A program made the position numbers and the translations under genes. From contig OX421509.1 in NCBI GenBank assembly GCA_949126835.1, positions 9,050,411-9,114,410 of the forward strand: a stretch of DNA of 64,000 nucleotides, read 5' to 3'. Source of the DNA: Anisus vortex. Its lineage: Eukaryota; Mollusca; Gastropoda; Planorbidae. Positions 11,959-39,160 of the stretch are shown here, in pieces; position 1 is the first letter of the stretch; the number at the start of each line of letters is the position of its first letter. The notes below the pieces were generated by a model. It saw nothing but the letters and a program-made list of their open reading frames with translations, ran no database searches and was not told the DNA's origin.

Positions 11959-12060
11959 GTGTGGGCTTTTAATACGTGCGTAACTGTGTGGGCTTTTAAT
12001 TCATGCCTAACGGTGTGGGCTTTTAATTCATGCCTAACGATAGGGGCTTTTGCAAACCAT
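11959..12060. repeat. 27-bp tandem repeat, about 3.5 copies
   Basis: GTGGGCTTTTAAT recurs at 11961, 11988 and 12015, followed by TCATGCCTAAC; a fourth copy is degenerate. Confidence 0.8.
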
Positions 12061-12686
12061 TTCTTAGGTGTGAGCTTTGAAGCTTTTTGAGTGTGTGTTG
12101 GATTTTTGTGGTTGATTTTAGTGTTGGATTTTTAAATCAGGTTGTTTTTTTTTTTATTGTAGGCTATTTAAGCCTGTCGGTGTAGGCTTTTAAAGTCATG
12201 TCCTTATCACCACTGGTTTATTTATATTTTTTTATATCTAAAGCAAGATCAGATGAGAGCGATTTCGATATGGGTTTGAATAATTGGGATACACGTTCAC
12301 TGCCGCCCCCGCCCCACCCACGTAAGTTATAAAAAAAAAGAAGAAGAAGGAGGCGAAAATTTTTTTTCTGAGATGAAACCAAAAGCCACTGTTCACAATA
12401 CGAAATAAACGATAGCTAGATTCATATGTGCAATGATAATTCAATAATATCTTTATATGCGTTTAATAAAAACAACAGCAACAATAATATTGGGGGGAGG
12501 GGGGGGAGGAGAGGGGGCAGGGGCGGAACAGCCCTTTTAAAGTAGGCCCTAATAGTTGAACATAATATAAACGTACAAATATATTTTGGCATCTGATCGT
12601 ATTAGGAAGGAGAGGAGAGAGGAGGGTAGGAAAGAGATAACAATATTACAAGAGTTGATATCAATTATTTGTCATTAGAACTAGAA

Positions 12687-12745
12687 CACGTGATCTGCAC
12701 ACGTGACGAGAGCCAGCTATAAATAGATGCAAAACATGGACGACG
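12687..12745 (+). promoter_or_regulatory. double E-box plus TATA promoter-like module
   Basis: Two CACGTG E-boxes (12687-12692 and 12700-12705) are followed by CTATAAATAG (TATA at 12718-12725). This is a compact core-promoter arrangement suited to bHLH-ZIP or clock-type factors. An ATG lies about 15 bp after the TATA, but no convincing reading frame follows. It might serve a non-coding or unrecognised transcript. Confidence 0.35.
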
Positions 12746-14246
12746 ATCTTCTAACAGTAAACACACACACACAAAAAAAAACTGAGAAAAAAAAAATGAC
12801 AGTGAAACTAAACAAAAAACGAATCGGGAGAAATTATAATAGTACAATTGTTTATTTTTTTTTTTAATGGGGCGGGTGAGGGGGTTAGAAGGGGGGGGGG
12901 GGGGTAGCGGGAATGATGAAAAAGGGGGTGGGTGGTGGAAGAACGGTTCACATAGATCGATACAGACTTGTCGATAGGCAATAAGACAAAAACAACAAAC
13001 AACTTGACCAAATAATTATAGATTAACAAAATAAGAATTCTTCATTCGAATGATCTAGAAGGAAATGCTTCACGTTTAATTAGATATCTTGTGTTGTTGT
13101 TTTTTTTGTTCTAACCAGATTCTAAATGAGACGTCGAGGATGTCGTTGATCGAGTTTCTATTATTTCTGTGCATTAAAATTATCTCTTTTGTATGTTGTT
13201 TTAAATTACGTAATTAGATTTAGACTACGTTTTCATAGAGAAATACATTTTTGACGTTTTGTTGAAAGAATTTATGACAAGTACAAAAAACAAAAAATAA
13301 ACAAAAAAAGACATTCTCACGGAAGATAAATAAATGCCCCCCCCCCCCACCACCACGCCACACAAAAAATTGACATGTAATGATAATAGACAGATAGAAT
13401 GTCCGTAACCATGTCAGGGTGACATGACATAACATGACGTGACGGGAATAGATGACATGAAATGACAAAAACATAAATTATAACGGCGACAACATTTCAG
13501 AAAGGAAAGGGGAGATTGACGGGATGGTCGCGGGGCGCACTGTAGGTCTATACGCCCCTAGGTAATGTAAGACTCGGGGGGAGGGGAGGGGGGGTTACGG
13601 GCGATCTCTCTGAGTAATTTTTTTATTCTCTTTTGAGATGGTTGATGATTATAACAATATTAGCCGGAAGTTATTTTTTTTTCGTATTCGAAGGTTAATG
13701 GGCCGCATGATTTGTCAACCGATAGGACCTACAAAAATACCACCCCCTCCCCCAAACAAATTCTAGACGTCGCTCTTTAATTGCCAAAGCCACCCCCCCC
13801 CCACACCCCTTTTCTTCCACCCAACCCCTGGGCCACAATATGCCCTCAATCTTAAAGTTAGGCCTGAAATTAATTTTATTTTAATAGGTCTAGTTGCGCC
13901 AGTGGGAGATATCTTTGTGGGTGGCAGAAACTGGCGAGGATTGGTCGAGAATAAAAAAAAAAATGAAGATGCTGCTATAGTTTAATAGAAATTAAAGAGG
14001 TGGTGAGTCGACAACTGTGCTGTTCTACGCGCTGAAAGACAAATAGCGAATGAGTGGCTGTATATTCTTCTAATGCTGATTCCAACAACTGATATAATCG
14101 TTCAATAACAAAAAAAAATAATAATTAAAAAAAAAAAGCAATCAAGACAAGTTGGCAACAAATTATTGTTCTCTAAGTGTGTGTGTGGGGGGGATTTATC
14201 GAGAAGAAAGTTTGTACATTCGAGTCTTTGGTAGGGGACTAAAGGA

Positions 14247-14428
14247 GGCACGGATGGCCGAGCAAGGCAGCGCGTTCGTCTTGGTGTACCGAAGGTCTTG
14301 GGTTCGAATCCTGGTGAAGGCTAGGATTTGTTTCCGGGTCTGGACGGTGCCTCTGAGTCTACCCAGCTCTGATGAGTACCTGATTTTAAGTTGTGGTAAA
14401 GTAAAGTCGGCTGGGCATTGTGTACATT
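14247..14428 (+). mobile_element. tRNA-derived SINE, 3' part lost into (TA)n
   Basis: The tRNA-like head has GGCACGGATGGCCGAGC and the B-box GGGTTCGAATCCTGG. The body runs to GGGCATTGTG, where a (TA)n tract replaces the tail. Confidence 0.8.

Positions 14429-14496
<68 letters not shown>
14429..14496. repeat. (TA)n microsatellite
   Basis: Almost pure TA for about 68 bp, growing out of the 3' side of a SINE. Confidence 0.95.
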
Positions 14497-15389
14497 AGCC
14501 TCGTCAATGTACACAAACTGCCACCTATAACTTCCCTAAATTTAAAGACCACGAACTGCCTGCAGATCCTACAGACTCAATTTAACAAACACACACAACA
14601 AAAACAAAATCTCATTTTAGGGTGTGACGAGGGGGTTGAGAAGTATTTCGGGTTTAAATTTTAATCACAATTTATCGGAACAAAATATACAGAAAAGAAT
14701 GACCTAGTTCCACGCACTTTCTTTCCCCGTCCCTTCCCCCCGCCATTTTATTTCCAATTATCGCGTGAACCCTAACGTACTTAACGGCGAACCTCCCCCC
14801 CTCCCTCCGTTTCTTTTTCCCGCCTTCCTATTATCTTTCTTTCGTTCTACAGTCTTGTTTAATTGCTTCCAAGGTGTGTGTGTGTGTGGGGGGGGGGGGG
14901 TGCGCGCTGAAAGGAGGGAAGAAAAAGGAACTGGGTGTTAGTTAGAGGATACTAAGTAAGAGATCACATGTGTTGGTTTGGATTGCTACTAGCGGACAGA
15001 TTGTATACATTTGCATATATCAGCTGTCTTTCCCTTTTTTTTTTCAAATATGTATTTATATAATGGAGACCCACCCACGCGTCTGACTCTAAACATTTAG
15101 TGCTAAAATCTCTTCTTCCCACTCCCCTACCCCGCCTTCTACCCGTCCAGGTGATATGGTGACCTAGATTCCAATGCAGATTTTGAGAAAAGAGATTGTG
15201 GGGGAGAGTGTGGGGGAGGGGGGGTGAAGGGCGCCGAATAAAGGTAAAAAAAATTCTACAGCTTCTGTCCTCACGTTTCTTAAAAAAACAATTAACCAGG
15301 TCCGATTCCGATAACTGAAAATTCAAACTGACCGAAATTGTACGTTATACAGAAACACAGCCGAACAAGGAACTGTGAATGTGTACTTA
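14497..15389. other. non-coding spacer
   Basis: Mixed sequence with poly-C, poly-G and TG runs. No gene recognised. Confidence 0.5.
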
Positions 15390-15830
15390 GCAGCTGGGGG
15401 TTTTGTACCTAAGAACTGTAAGTTTCGTACCTAGCAACTAGGAGTTTTGGACCTAGCAACTGGGAGTTTCGTCCCTAGCAACTGGGAGTTTTGGACCTAG
15501 CAACTGTGAGTTTCATCCCTAGCAACTGGGAGTTTTGGACCTAGCAACTGTGAGTTTCATCCCTAGCAACTGTGAGTTTCGTCCCTAGCAACTGGGAGTT
15601 TTGGACCTAGCAACTGTGAGTTTCATCCCTAGCAACTGTGAGTTTCGTCCCTAGCAACTGGGAGTTTTGGACCTAGCAACTGTGAGTTTCATCCCTAGCA
15701 ACTGGGAGTTTTGGACCTAGCAACTGGGAGTTTTGGACCTAGCAACTGGGAATTTTGGATCTAGCAACTGGGAGTGCTGTACCTAACAACTATATGTTAT
15801 ACATAACAACTGGGAGTTTGTACATAAAAC
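15390..15830. repeat. dimeric 22-bp minisatellite
   Basis: About twenty 22-bp units containing CCTAGCAACTGGGAGTTT. Two variants alternate for most of the array: one with TTTTGGACCTAGC and one with TTTCATCCCTAGC or TTTCGTCCCTAGC. This gives a 44-bp higher-order repeat. The ends are degenerate. Confidence 0.9.
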
Positions 15831-17525
15831 GTACATAAAAACCATGTCTACCCCACCCTTCAAAAAGGATCAGAGAACACATTTTCATTGGTCGATTCTG
15901 AAAATACAAAATTAAAATTCTGACCAATTAAAAAAAACAAAACAAAAATAAAAAAAAAACGAAACAACAACAGATAATACATCTTGTTTAACACAGCTTT
16001 TTTAGTTTTTGTTTTTGGTCCGAAGATAAAGAGAAAAACAGCGAAGGACGTCACGGATATGATATGCCCGGTTATACGTGTTGAATGAAGAAAAGAGAAA
16101 AAGTATTGTCCATATACATATACATATAAAATCACATTGCTATACATATCTTCATAAACATATACATATATCAAGAGAGAGAGAGAGCGAGAGAAGAGAG
16201 AGATAAATATATTTATATACACTTTACAGTTGAACACCTGGCCACAGGTGCAATTGAGTATGTTCTATTTGAGATTCGGATGTTTTAAAAAAACAATATT
16301 TTTCAAAAATAATAATAATAATATTAATCAACAACCGACAATAACAAGAACAATATAAAAAAATCAAGTGCTTACAGTCCGGTACAGCTGTTTTGAAAAA
16401 AATAAATACATAGTTCTAGGTACCTTCAAGAGCTTTAACTTTATTCGCCCCATGTGCGGTTAAACCGTTGTTTATATCATGCTCTTATAGGGGTCTGTTG
16501 AATACTAAATAGCGCGCTTTTACCGTTTCTGTTCGCAGAAGCTATCACTGTATTATAATATGTAAGCGACCACATTGGAGAGAAAACCCTATTTATAATA
16601 TGAGTGAGCATATACGTTGACCTACTTTAAAAAATGACCTACTTTTTTATGACCTACTTTTACGAGAAGGGGGTAACAAAATGTCCTGCAGACCGAGACA
16701 GTTTAAAACGCAAACCTTTTTTTTTTCAAATTCCCACATACATGATCAATGTGAGCCTTTAAGAATATAAAAAAATAAAGGTTACTATATGCGCTAAGTC
16801 GTCTGCAGCCATATGTAATTATCATATACAGTCATGTTGTTGCTGGTAATGTACATTCAGTCATATTGTCATTATTTTGGTGGAGATTTGGTGGAGATTT
16901 TGGTCACATTGTATAGTCTGCAACAGGAAAACAACAATGTCAAAACAAAAATATTTCAAGGATACATATAACATTCAACTTAATACACACACAAAAAAAA
17001 GATAGGAATACAGTCATTATAATTTTGAAATAAAACCATTTGGCCATGAATATTATAATAGTAACAATGTAAAATAATAATAATAATAACAAACATGTGA
17101 AAACTACATGATTTTTTTTTTGTTCTATGATATGGCACTTTTTTTTCGAGCACAATATCACAACGGAAACTAGCCATCGACTACACTGACCACAGATGAC
17201 AACACCAACACTACATCTGAAGACTACTTGAACACTCAAAAATACTGATCCAGCCCTCGGCCTAGAGCTCGTTCTTTCGTGCAAAAAAAGACTGCACGTA
17301 TCTTTGATATAACTTGAGAAGCTTTGAAAAAAAATCTTTCTTGGAGAGAACGTGTTCACAACAAACAAACATAAAACGTGTTATGTTTTTTTTTTTAAGT
17401 TTATATCGGAGTTGGCACCGTTTTCACTCGTGGGGAATAATAATAAGAGTCATCGTCCAACGAGGATTTGTGCGAGAGAAGAAATAAAAGTTTGCCAACT
17501 TGTGTGATTTTCTGCTGAAAGTTGC
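15831..17525. other. intergenic sequence downstream of the zinc-finger gene
   Basis: AT-rich, with GA tracts near 16170 and a short GACCTACTTT repeat near 16620. The long minus-strand frame at 16940-17368 is low-complexity and does not look like a gene. The distal 3' UTR of the zinc-finger gene may lie here. Confidence 0.45.
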
Positions 17526-17531
17526 TTTATT
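17526..17531 (-). terminator. candidate poly(A) signal of the zinc-finger gene
   Basis: AATAAA on the minus strand, about 100 bp after the stop codon at 17629. AT-rich sequence gives other possible sites further on, so this is the nearest candidate only. Confidence 0.35.
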
Positions 17532-17628
17532 TCGTTTTCTGTATCAGCTTTTCTTGTATGGGCTGACGAGTGGTGAAAAGAGCTGTTTTAGGAAGTCAGC
17601 TAAGTTTGAGCAGTGGGTTCGGTTGTAG

Positions 17629-32215
<14,587 letters not shown>

Positions 32216-32734
32216 GGTGATGCTCTGGCCGCGCTCTTTACGTCTGCGTTAGCGGCATGGGTTCCGCGTCGCGCTCTAAGTTGGGGTGTGTTTTGTTTTT
32301 GTTTCGAAGCTGCCGCAGTTTACCCGAGCCTCGTTTTGGCGTCTGAGTGATGTTTTCCAGGAGCAGTATTGGAAGGTACTACAAACGAATAATTTAATGG
32401 GGACAACAAAAAGGGGGTAGGGATCCGTGTTGCGCCTTCTCTTGAAGTCTGGCACTGAGGTATCCAACAAGACCGGTGGTCAGATGTAGTAGTCACACCG
32501 GTCAGTTTCTAGGCAGCTCAGTTAGCCATCTGTGGAGCAGAAGATAGTTTTGTAATTATATTAAATGTATTGGTCAACAATTGAAGAAGAAAAAAAAATC
32601 AACATTAGAAAGTTACCTCAATCTATAGTGTCCTACAGTTTCTACTGTAGAGTTCAGTATCCAAGAAATTAAATTTAGAGGGGCCAGTGGGGAAAATAAA
32701 AGCGAACGTTTTTTGACAGAATTATTCTTCACTT

Positions 32735-32848
32735 CCACTATACATGCTGGCCACACAATCCACTGGTATGGTGTGGCCACTGAAACTGGCAAACGCTGCG
32801 TCATCGCCCTATGGATCAATTTGGTCCGACTAGATACTTTACTTGTAT
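32735..32848 (+). mobile_element. SINE 3' fragment
   Basis: Matches the tail half of the SINE family: GCTGGCCACACAATCCACTG, then GTGTGGCCACTGAAACTGG, then CAATTTGGTCCGACTAGATA and CTTTACTT. Confidence 0.75.
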
Positions 32849-33116
32849 ACATTCTTAAAATACTTAATAAATCTTACTATTTATTTCTTTCTCAATCTTA
32901 TGTATATATATAGTTATCTTTCTTAACTATTTACATGTCAATCTATTTATTTATCTGTCTTTTTATTGATCTATCGTTGTATCTGGCTATCTATCTAAAC
33001 TATTTATCTTTATATTTCTTTATATATGTCTATCTGTCCATCTATCTATCTATCAACTGATATATTATATTTGTTCTTAAATTCGTCTCCTATTCTCTAT
33101 CTCTCTCTCTCGCATA

Positions 33117-33338
33117 GTAAAGTAAACTACCCCTAGGAACAAATTGATCATAAGGTCGGTGAAGTAGCGTTCACCACCTTAAGTGGCCACGGATTACTAC
33201 GGGATGTGTGGCCAGCACAATGGCCCAGCCGCCTTTACTTTACCCCAATAAATGTCAGGTACCCATCAGAGCTGTGTAGACTCAGGGACGCCGCCCAGTC
33301 CCGGGAACAATTACTAGAGTCTAGCCTTCACCAGGAAT
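33117..33338 (-). mobile_element. SINE, head replaced by poly-T
   Basis: Minus-strand copy of the family tail and body up to CTAGCCTTCACCAGGA, where a T run interrupts it. The tRNA-like head is missing. Confidence 0.78.
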
Positions 33339-34454
33339 TTTTTTTTTTTTTTTTTTTTTTGTGTTTTTGTTGGTTCTGGTGTGTTTTTTTTCTTCTTCTT
33401 CTTTTCTATGAGTAACCAGGACTATGAGTAACACACGCGATCTAAAGCCACTGTCTCAGAAAGTCTTGGTTACGGGCGAATTGTACAACCACTAAAAAGT
33501 TGCGTCTATTTACATTTGAAATTAACCGGGATTAATCTCAGATGAAACAAAGAACCCAGAACAACAAGCGGAAGTGACGAAGCATCGCCATTCCCTCCTC
33601 TACAACTTCCGCCCCTACCCCCCCCCCTCACTGAAACCCTCCATCTTTCAGAACCTGACATCTTGTGGAATGAGTTCGTTTCTTTTTCTTTTCTTTTTAA
33701 AATATTTATAGATGGCATTGAACTATGATATTGCGTAACGTTACACCTACGACTCTCGTGCAGTCCTGGTGGTGGCACTCTCTAATAATGGACGAGGACT
33801 CGTACGAGGGCTGTTACTAGATCGAAACGGGGGGGGGGGCGCCTTTTCGGGGAGATGTAAGGGGGCGAGGTGTAAGATTACCCGTCATGACTCTTGCGCC
33901 ACACACGGAAAGAAACCCTCCCGAAGAAAAAAAATTGGGGGTAGGGAAGAGAATAGGGCGTGGTTTGATAGTATCGGGTGTGCGCCCTTCCCGCCACCCG
34001 CCCACATGACTGATCCTGACATTGTTTTTTAGTGTCTGCAAGAGGTTCCACATTGTGAGGAGGTGCAGTGTGGCCCCTTTCTCTCTCAAGATTGATGCGT
34101 GCGCAGATCGCAGGGGAAGTTACTCGGGGATTGGGACTTATGGACTCTGCCTCGTCTCATTAGTGTAACTATTCGTTGCTGTTTTTTTAAAGAGTTGCTG
34201 CCCCTCCCAGTTCGATACACACGGAGCCCAGCAATAAATTATACGTAATCTAGAAATCCAGATCGCTTATTGCTAAAGTCTTCCCATACGTCACAACCCG
34301 TAGGCCAAAGTATTTCTTGCCTATCAGAGTTCTAAATTCTCAAATATAACCAGTAGGCCTGCTATTGTGCGTTATATTAATAATAATCAATCATTAATAG
34401 TTAATATGATTAGGAATAATAAATATCATTATACTATATCACATTGTAAAACAT

Positions 34455-34706
34455 GGGGCACGGTAGCCGAGCAGCGCGTTCGACTGGCGATCCGAAGGTC
34501 CTGGGTTCGAATCCTGGTTAAGCCAGGATTTTTTTTACCAGGACTTGAGGGTGTCCCTGAGTCTTCCCAGCTCTGATGGGTACCTGACCTTAGTTGGGGT
34601 AAAGTAAAGGCGGCTGTGCATTGTGCTGGCCACTGGCCACAGAAACTGTTGAACGCTGCTTCACCGCACCTATGGATCAATTCGGTCTCATGGGTACTTT
34701 ACTTAC
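34455..34706 (+). mobile_element. tRNA-derived SINE, near full length
   Basis: The head is GGGGCACGGTAGCCGAGCAG and the B-box is GGGTTCGAATCCTGG. The body and tail run to GGGTACTTTACTTACTT, with a short deletion in the CTGGCCACACAATC block. Confidence 0.85.
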
Positions 34707-35449
34707 TTTTTACATTGTGAAAAAAAAAGTATATAGGCCCTACAGATTAGGCCTATTAACCAAAGAAAACTAATACAATATATTATCATATAGCCTATCC
34801 CCCCCCCCCCCCGTCTTTTTTAAATCAACAAAGTGCATAAGAAGTTGCTTTCTTTTAAACTATACACTTCTTACTTGTAAACATCTTCGCCTCTTACCCT
34901 CGCACCACCACCCCTCGAGCACTTCAACACTTGCACATGCACGCCTCACGCAACCTCCCCTTCCCCCCCCCCCCCCGCGAGACCCCTCCCGGCGCCCCTT
35001 TTTATTCGAAATGAGTTTCTACCTCCGCCCCGCCCCCCCCCCCCCCCCATGTTTTAAGATGACTAAACTAAAGCATGAATGTCCCATAGACTAGAAGCTG
35101 GGGTTGGGTGCGGTTGGGAAGGGTTAAATCTCGATGGGGAGGGGGCGCCCAATTAATCATCATCATATTGTTTTAAGGACGCCGTAAAGAATACATTTTT
35201 ATAAAAGGAAGTTTATTTCAAATTTGTTTACTTTTTTTTTTTTTTTTAAAGCCGTAAATATTCTTTTTTTGGTTAAGAAACTGACGAGAGAAAAAAAAGT
35301 AACGTGACATCCAGGTGTCGTAAAAAGGATTACGGTGACGATTAGGGCGTGACTGTTGGCGCCCCCTGTCCTCTCCCCTCCCTTTTTTTCTTTCTTTTTC
35401 TCTAAGTTTTATAAAAGAAAACCTTTCACCTGTCAGAACAGCTATTTAT

Positions 35450-35508
35450 TTATTTCTTTCTCTCTCTTTCTCTCTTTTTCTCTCTCTTTCTTTCTCTCTC
35501 TCTTTCTT

Positions 35509-35541
<33 letters not shown>

Positions 35542-35722
35542 TTTTCTCTCTCTTTCTCTCTCTCTTTCTCTCTTTTCACTCTCCAAATTCTCTCTCTCTC
35601 TTTCTCTCTTTTTCTCTCTCTTTCTCTCTCTCTTTCTCTCTTTTCACTCTCCAAATTCTCTCTCTCTCTTTCTCTCTTTTTCTCTCTCTTTCTCTCTCTC
35701 TTTCTCTCTTTTTCTCTTTCTT

Positions 35723-35755
<33 letters not shown>

Positions 35756-36004
35756 TTTTCTCTCTCTTTCTCTCTCTCTTTCTCTCTTTTCACTCTCCAA
35801 ATTCTCTCTCTCTCTTTCTCTCTTTTTCTCTCTCTTTCTCTCTCTCTCTTTCTCTCTTTTTCTCTCTCTTTCTCTCTCTCTTTCTCTCTTTTCACTCTCC
35901 AAATTCTCTCTCTCTCTTTCTCTCTTTTTCTCTTTCTTTCTCTCTCTCTCTTTCTCTCTTTTTCTCTCTCTTTCTCTCTCTCTTTCTCTCTTTTTCTCTT
36001 TCTT

Positions 36005-36037
<33 letters not shown>

Positions 36038-36402
36038 TTTTCTCTCTCTTTCTCTCTCTCTTTCTCTCTTTTCACTCTCCAAATTCTCTCTCTCTCTTTC
36101 TCTCTTTTTCTCTCTCTTTCTCTCTCTCTCTTTCTCTCTTTTTCTCTCTCTTTCTCTCTCTCTTTCTCTCTTTTCACTCTCCAAATTCTCTCTCTCTCTT
36201 TCTCTCTTTTTCTCTTTCTTTCTCTCTCTCTCTTTCTCTCTTTTTCTCTCTCTTTCTCTCTTTTCACTCTCCAAATTCTCTCTCTCTCTTTCTCTCTCTA
36301 TTTCTCTCTCTCTTTTTTTCTTTCTCTCTCTTTCTCTCTTTTTCTTTCTTTCTCTCTTTCTCTCTCCTTCACTCTCTCTTTCTCTCTTGCTTTCTCTCCA
36401 AT

Positions 36403-36440
<38 letters not shown>
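35450..36440. repeat. 1-kb polypyrimidine (TC-rich) minisatellite
   Basis: Almost pure T and C on the plus strand. The only interruption that repeats is CACTCTCCAAATTC, found seven times (CCAAATT at 35583, 35651, 35797, 35899, 36079, 36181 and 36271). The spacings are built from recurring blocks. Long open frames on both strands arise because TC/GA-only sequence contains few stop codons. Confidence 0.95.
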
Positions 36441-37488
36441 ACACGTATAGAAACACACACACATGTTATTAATTACATTTTAACACTTTGTAGTGCGTTA
36501 GTATTTTAAGCTCAAGGTCGTCGTGGCATCATTGGATTCCAAATGAAATTGTATGTGTTTGCCTGTCATCCCCCCCAGGGGGGCCATAAACGAGCGTGTG
36601 TCTGTGTGTGCTGCGTGTGTTAATTTTTCTGTGTGTTGGTGTGTGTGTGTGTGTTCGCGCGCGCGTAAATGTGCATAGCGGATTACGAAGCCAGTAAGCC
36701 AACATATCCTCTGTAGCCATCGTAAAGTTGATGCTGTGGGGAGTCCGGGAGCGGTGTATACAGTAAACCAGGGATAGGCAACTTGCGGCAGGCGATTTTC
36801 ATTGGCACGCCGAAGACTCCTATAATGCAATTCAAGTCTCTTCTACAAGAAATTGAGTGCTGATACAGAATATATTTTAAGCTGTTGGCACGTTGAATAT
36901 ATTTGAAATCCTATTTTGGCGCACTATTTTCAATAGTCTGTCCCGACCCATGCAGTATGTATCGGTGAAGATTTGTGGAAGTCAAGTGAAAATAGAAGCC
37001 CCCGACCTTCCTTCTCCAAGGCCAAAGCCCTAGAGCGCCAACATGTCACCATCAGCATAAAGTACACGAGAGAGAGAAAAGTATCGCTCGTCTCCTTTTC
37101 TTAGTAGACAGGTCGCGAGGAGATGCGCCGAGGGTCTTAATTGTTCATAAAGTACAACACAGAGTGGCGAGGTTAGGTGTCATTTTTTTTAAAAAGGAGG
37201 ATGGGGGGGGGGCAACAAACACACAGGCGCACAAACACACCCCCACATAGACGCATTCGGACGCAGCTAGAATGCTTAAAAATAAGAGAAGGATTTGTTC
37301 ATTTCAAAAGGGTGCGTCAAAATAATTTTACTGTCAGTTTTAAAAAAAAGCTACTTCCGGTCTGTTTTTTTTTTAAAGTTCGCTACACACACACATATAG
37401 ATCTAGTCTAGATCTATAAATAATATATATGTATAATTTATATTTATTGTATATATAATATATATTTATGTATCCAGATTTGTTTCGT
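36441..37488. other. non-coding region
   Basis: Contains TG/CG repeats near 36600-36665, a truncated hAT MITE (36769-36935), and no recognisable gene. Confidence 0.5.
36769..36935. mobile_element. truncated hAT MITE
   Basis: The left end CAGGGATAGGCAACTT and internal GGCACGCCGAAGACTCCTA match the copy at 39903-40111. The right terminus is lost after TTTTGGCGCACTATTTTCAA. Confidence 0.65.
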
Positions 37489-37769
37489 AGTAAGTAAAGT
37501 ATCCCGTCGGACCAAATTGCTCATAGCAATCAGTGAAGCAGCGTTCTCCAGTTATTGTGGCCACGACATACTAGGGAGTGTGTGGCCAGCACAATGCCAG
37601 GTCGCCTTTACTTTACCCCAACCAATGTCAGGTACTCGTCAGAGATTGGTGGACTCAGAGACATCCTCTAGTCCAGGGAAAAAAATATTCCTAGCCTTCG
37701 CTTTGATTCGAACCCAGGACATTCGGTTTCGACAGTCGATCGCGCTGCCGATCAGTCACCGTGCCCCCC
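37489..37769 (-). mobile_element. tRNA-derived SINE, near full length
   Basis: Minus-strand copy with B-box GGGTTCGAATCAAAG, a head ending GGGGGGCACGGTGACTG, and the full tail. Confidence 0.82.
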
Positions 37770-38788
37770 ACTTCCACTCTGAGGTCTAAATCTGGACCAA
37801 ACTTGTTTTTAGTTGTCTTTATATATATATCAGGAGGTTGTGATTTAAATATATTTTTTTTTTTTGCATTGCATAATTCAATGGACGATTTGTGTATGAG
37901 TAGGGAATGATGCAAATCGTGTCGCCAGTAATACTACTATCACAATAAACTTTCACAGATCCCGGAGTTTAGATTCCCCATTAGAATGAATAGTGGAAAA
38001 AAAAATGAATTCCCCCACCCACCCCACCTCGATCCCCAATTTAAAAAAACAAAAGATACACAATTGAAATCCACGATTTCATAATTGAAAATCTTAATCC
38101 ATAAAACTAAAACTTGATCTATGGCTAATCTTTGTTTTGCGTTCTATTTCTACCGATGGAATTGAAAAAGGAGTTCAGCCTAAATATAATAATTGCGTGA
38201 GAGAATACAAAATACGCGAAGATCACCATAAAGGGAGAACATGTCACAGTTTGATCACATAATCTTTATGTTCTTTTATACAAGTATAAAGTAAGGTTTT
38301 ATTAGTGTATTTGATTACTGGCCAGGTTTCTGGTTATTGCGATGGACGATTGAATTCCCCCCCCCCCCCCCCACAATTCTCAAGGGTATTACGTTTATTC
38401 AAAAAAAAAATTAAGATTGAAAAAAGACATTGGATATGTAATTTAGGACGTAATTTGGGATGAATATCGCCATATAAATTCCGTACGCCTGTGCATGAGA
38501 GGCAAGTGAGCTAAAATTGTTTGCAACACCTCGAGACAAATCAGACAGATTTTCCTTTCAAGGTCTCTAAAAAGAGAGTTGTTTTGTGGTTTATTTATTC
38601 ATATTTTTAGCCGATCAAGGTACGTGAACAAAAATGGAGAAATATGACCGCATCTTTCTCCATTTATTTTTATGTTTGTGCCTATCTTGAGCGGGTTGTC
38701 AATAGTTCAGTCGTTTGCAGCTTTGTCCAGTCTCTTATATTGTCGAACCAGCATTTCCGCTGAACTGCCTTTCCGTATCCCATTCTAC
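37770..38788. other. non-coding region
   Basis: AT-rich with C runs near 38357. No gene or mobile element recognised. Confidence 0.5.
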
Positions 38789-38995
38789 ATAAGTAAAGTA
38801 AGTAAAGTAACCCTTCGAACCAAACTGATCATTGGGGCTGATGAAGCAGCGTTCACCCAGTTTCTATGGCCAAGGCATGCTAGGGGATGTGTGGCCAGAA
38901 CAATGTTCAGCCGCCAACTAATGTCAGGTGCTCATCAGAGCATGGATAGACTTAGGGACACCCTCTAGTCCAGGAAAAACAAAATCCTAGCCTCT
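38789..38995 (-). mobile_element. SINE, 5' truncated
   Basis: Tail and body of the family on the minus strand. It ends at CTAGCCTCTATCCTACAT without the tRNA-like head. Confidence 0.75.
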
Positions 38996-39160
38996 ATCCT
39001 ACATACACTGACCTAATTTGAAGGCCGAACAATGAACAATGTGAACAATGAACAATACAATGAACAATACTCGAGATACTCGTTCAAACATGTGGGTTTA
39101 AAAATAAAGCCGAGGGGGGGGGGGGCGACAGTGTAACCGAATGAACAACTGGCAATATTT

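Larger units (their letters stand above)
11467..14246. other. non-coding region with G-rich runs and short repeats
   Basis: Contains a 27-bp tandem repeat at 11959-12060, G runs near 12490 and 12885, and a TATA/E-box module at 12687-12725. No credible exon was seen. Confidence 0.5.
32216..35449. other. 5' UTR/upstream region of the zinc-finger gene
   Basis: GC-rich sequence just above the ATG, with an in-frame stop at 32249-32251, is probably 5' UTR. A first non-coding exon or the promoter was not located. Three SINE copies lie further upstream. Confidence 0.5.

Noticed and set aside
14247..14664. tRNA gene or 170-codon ORF
   Set aside because: The B-box and A-box belong to a SINE head without a proper cloverleaf, and the ORF simply crosses the SINE and (TA)n.
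35356..36460. Long open frames of 364, 294 and 207 codons on both strands
   Set aside because: They read only Ser/Leu/Phe or Arg/Glu/Lys because the sequence is TC/GA repeat with few stop codons.
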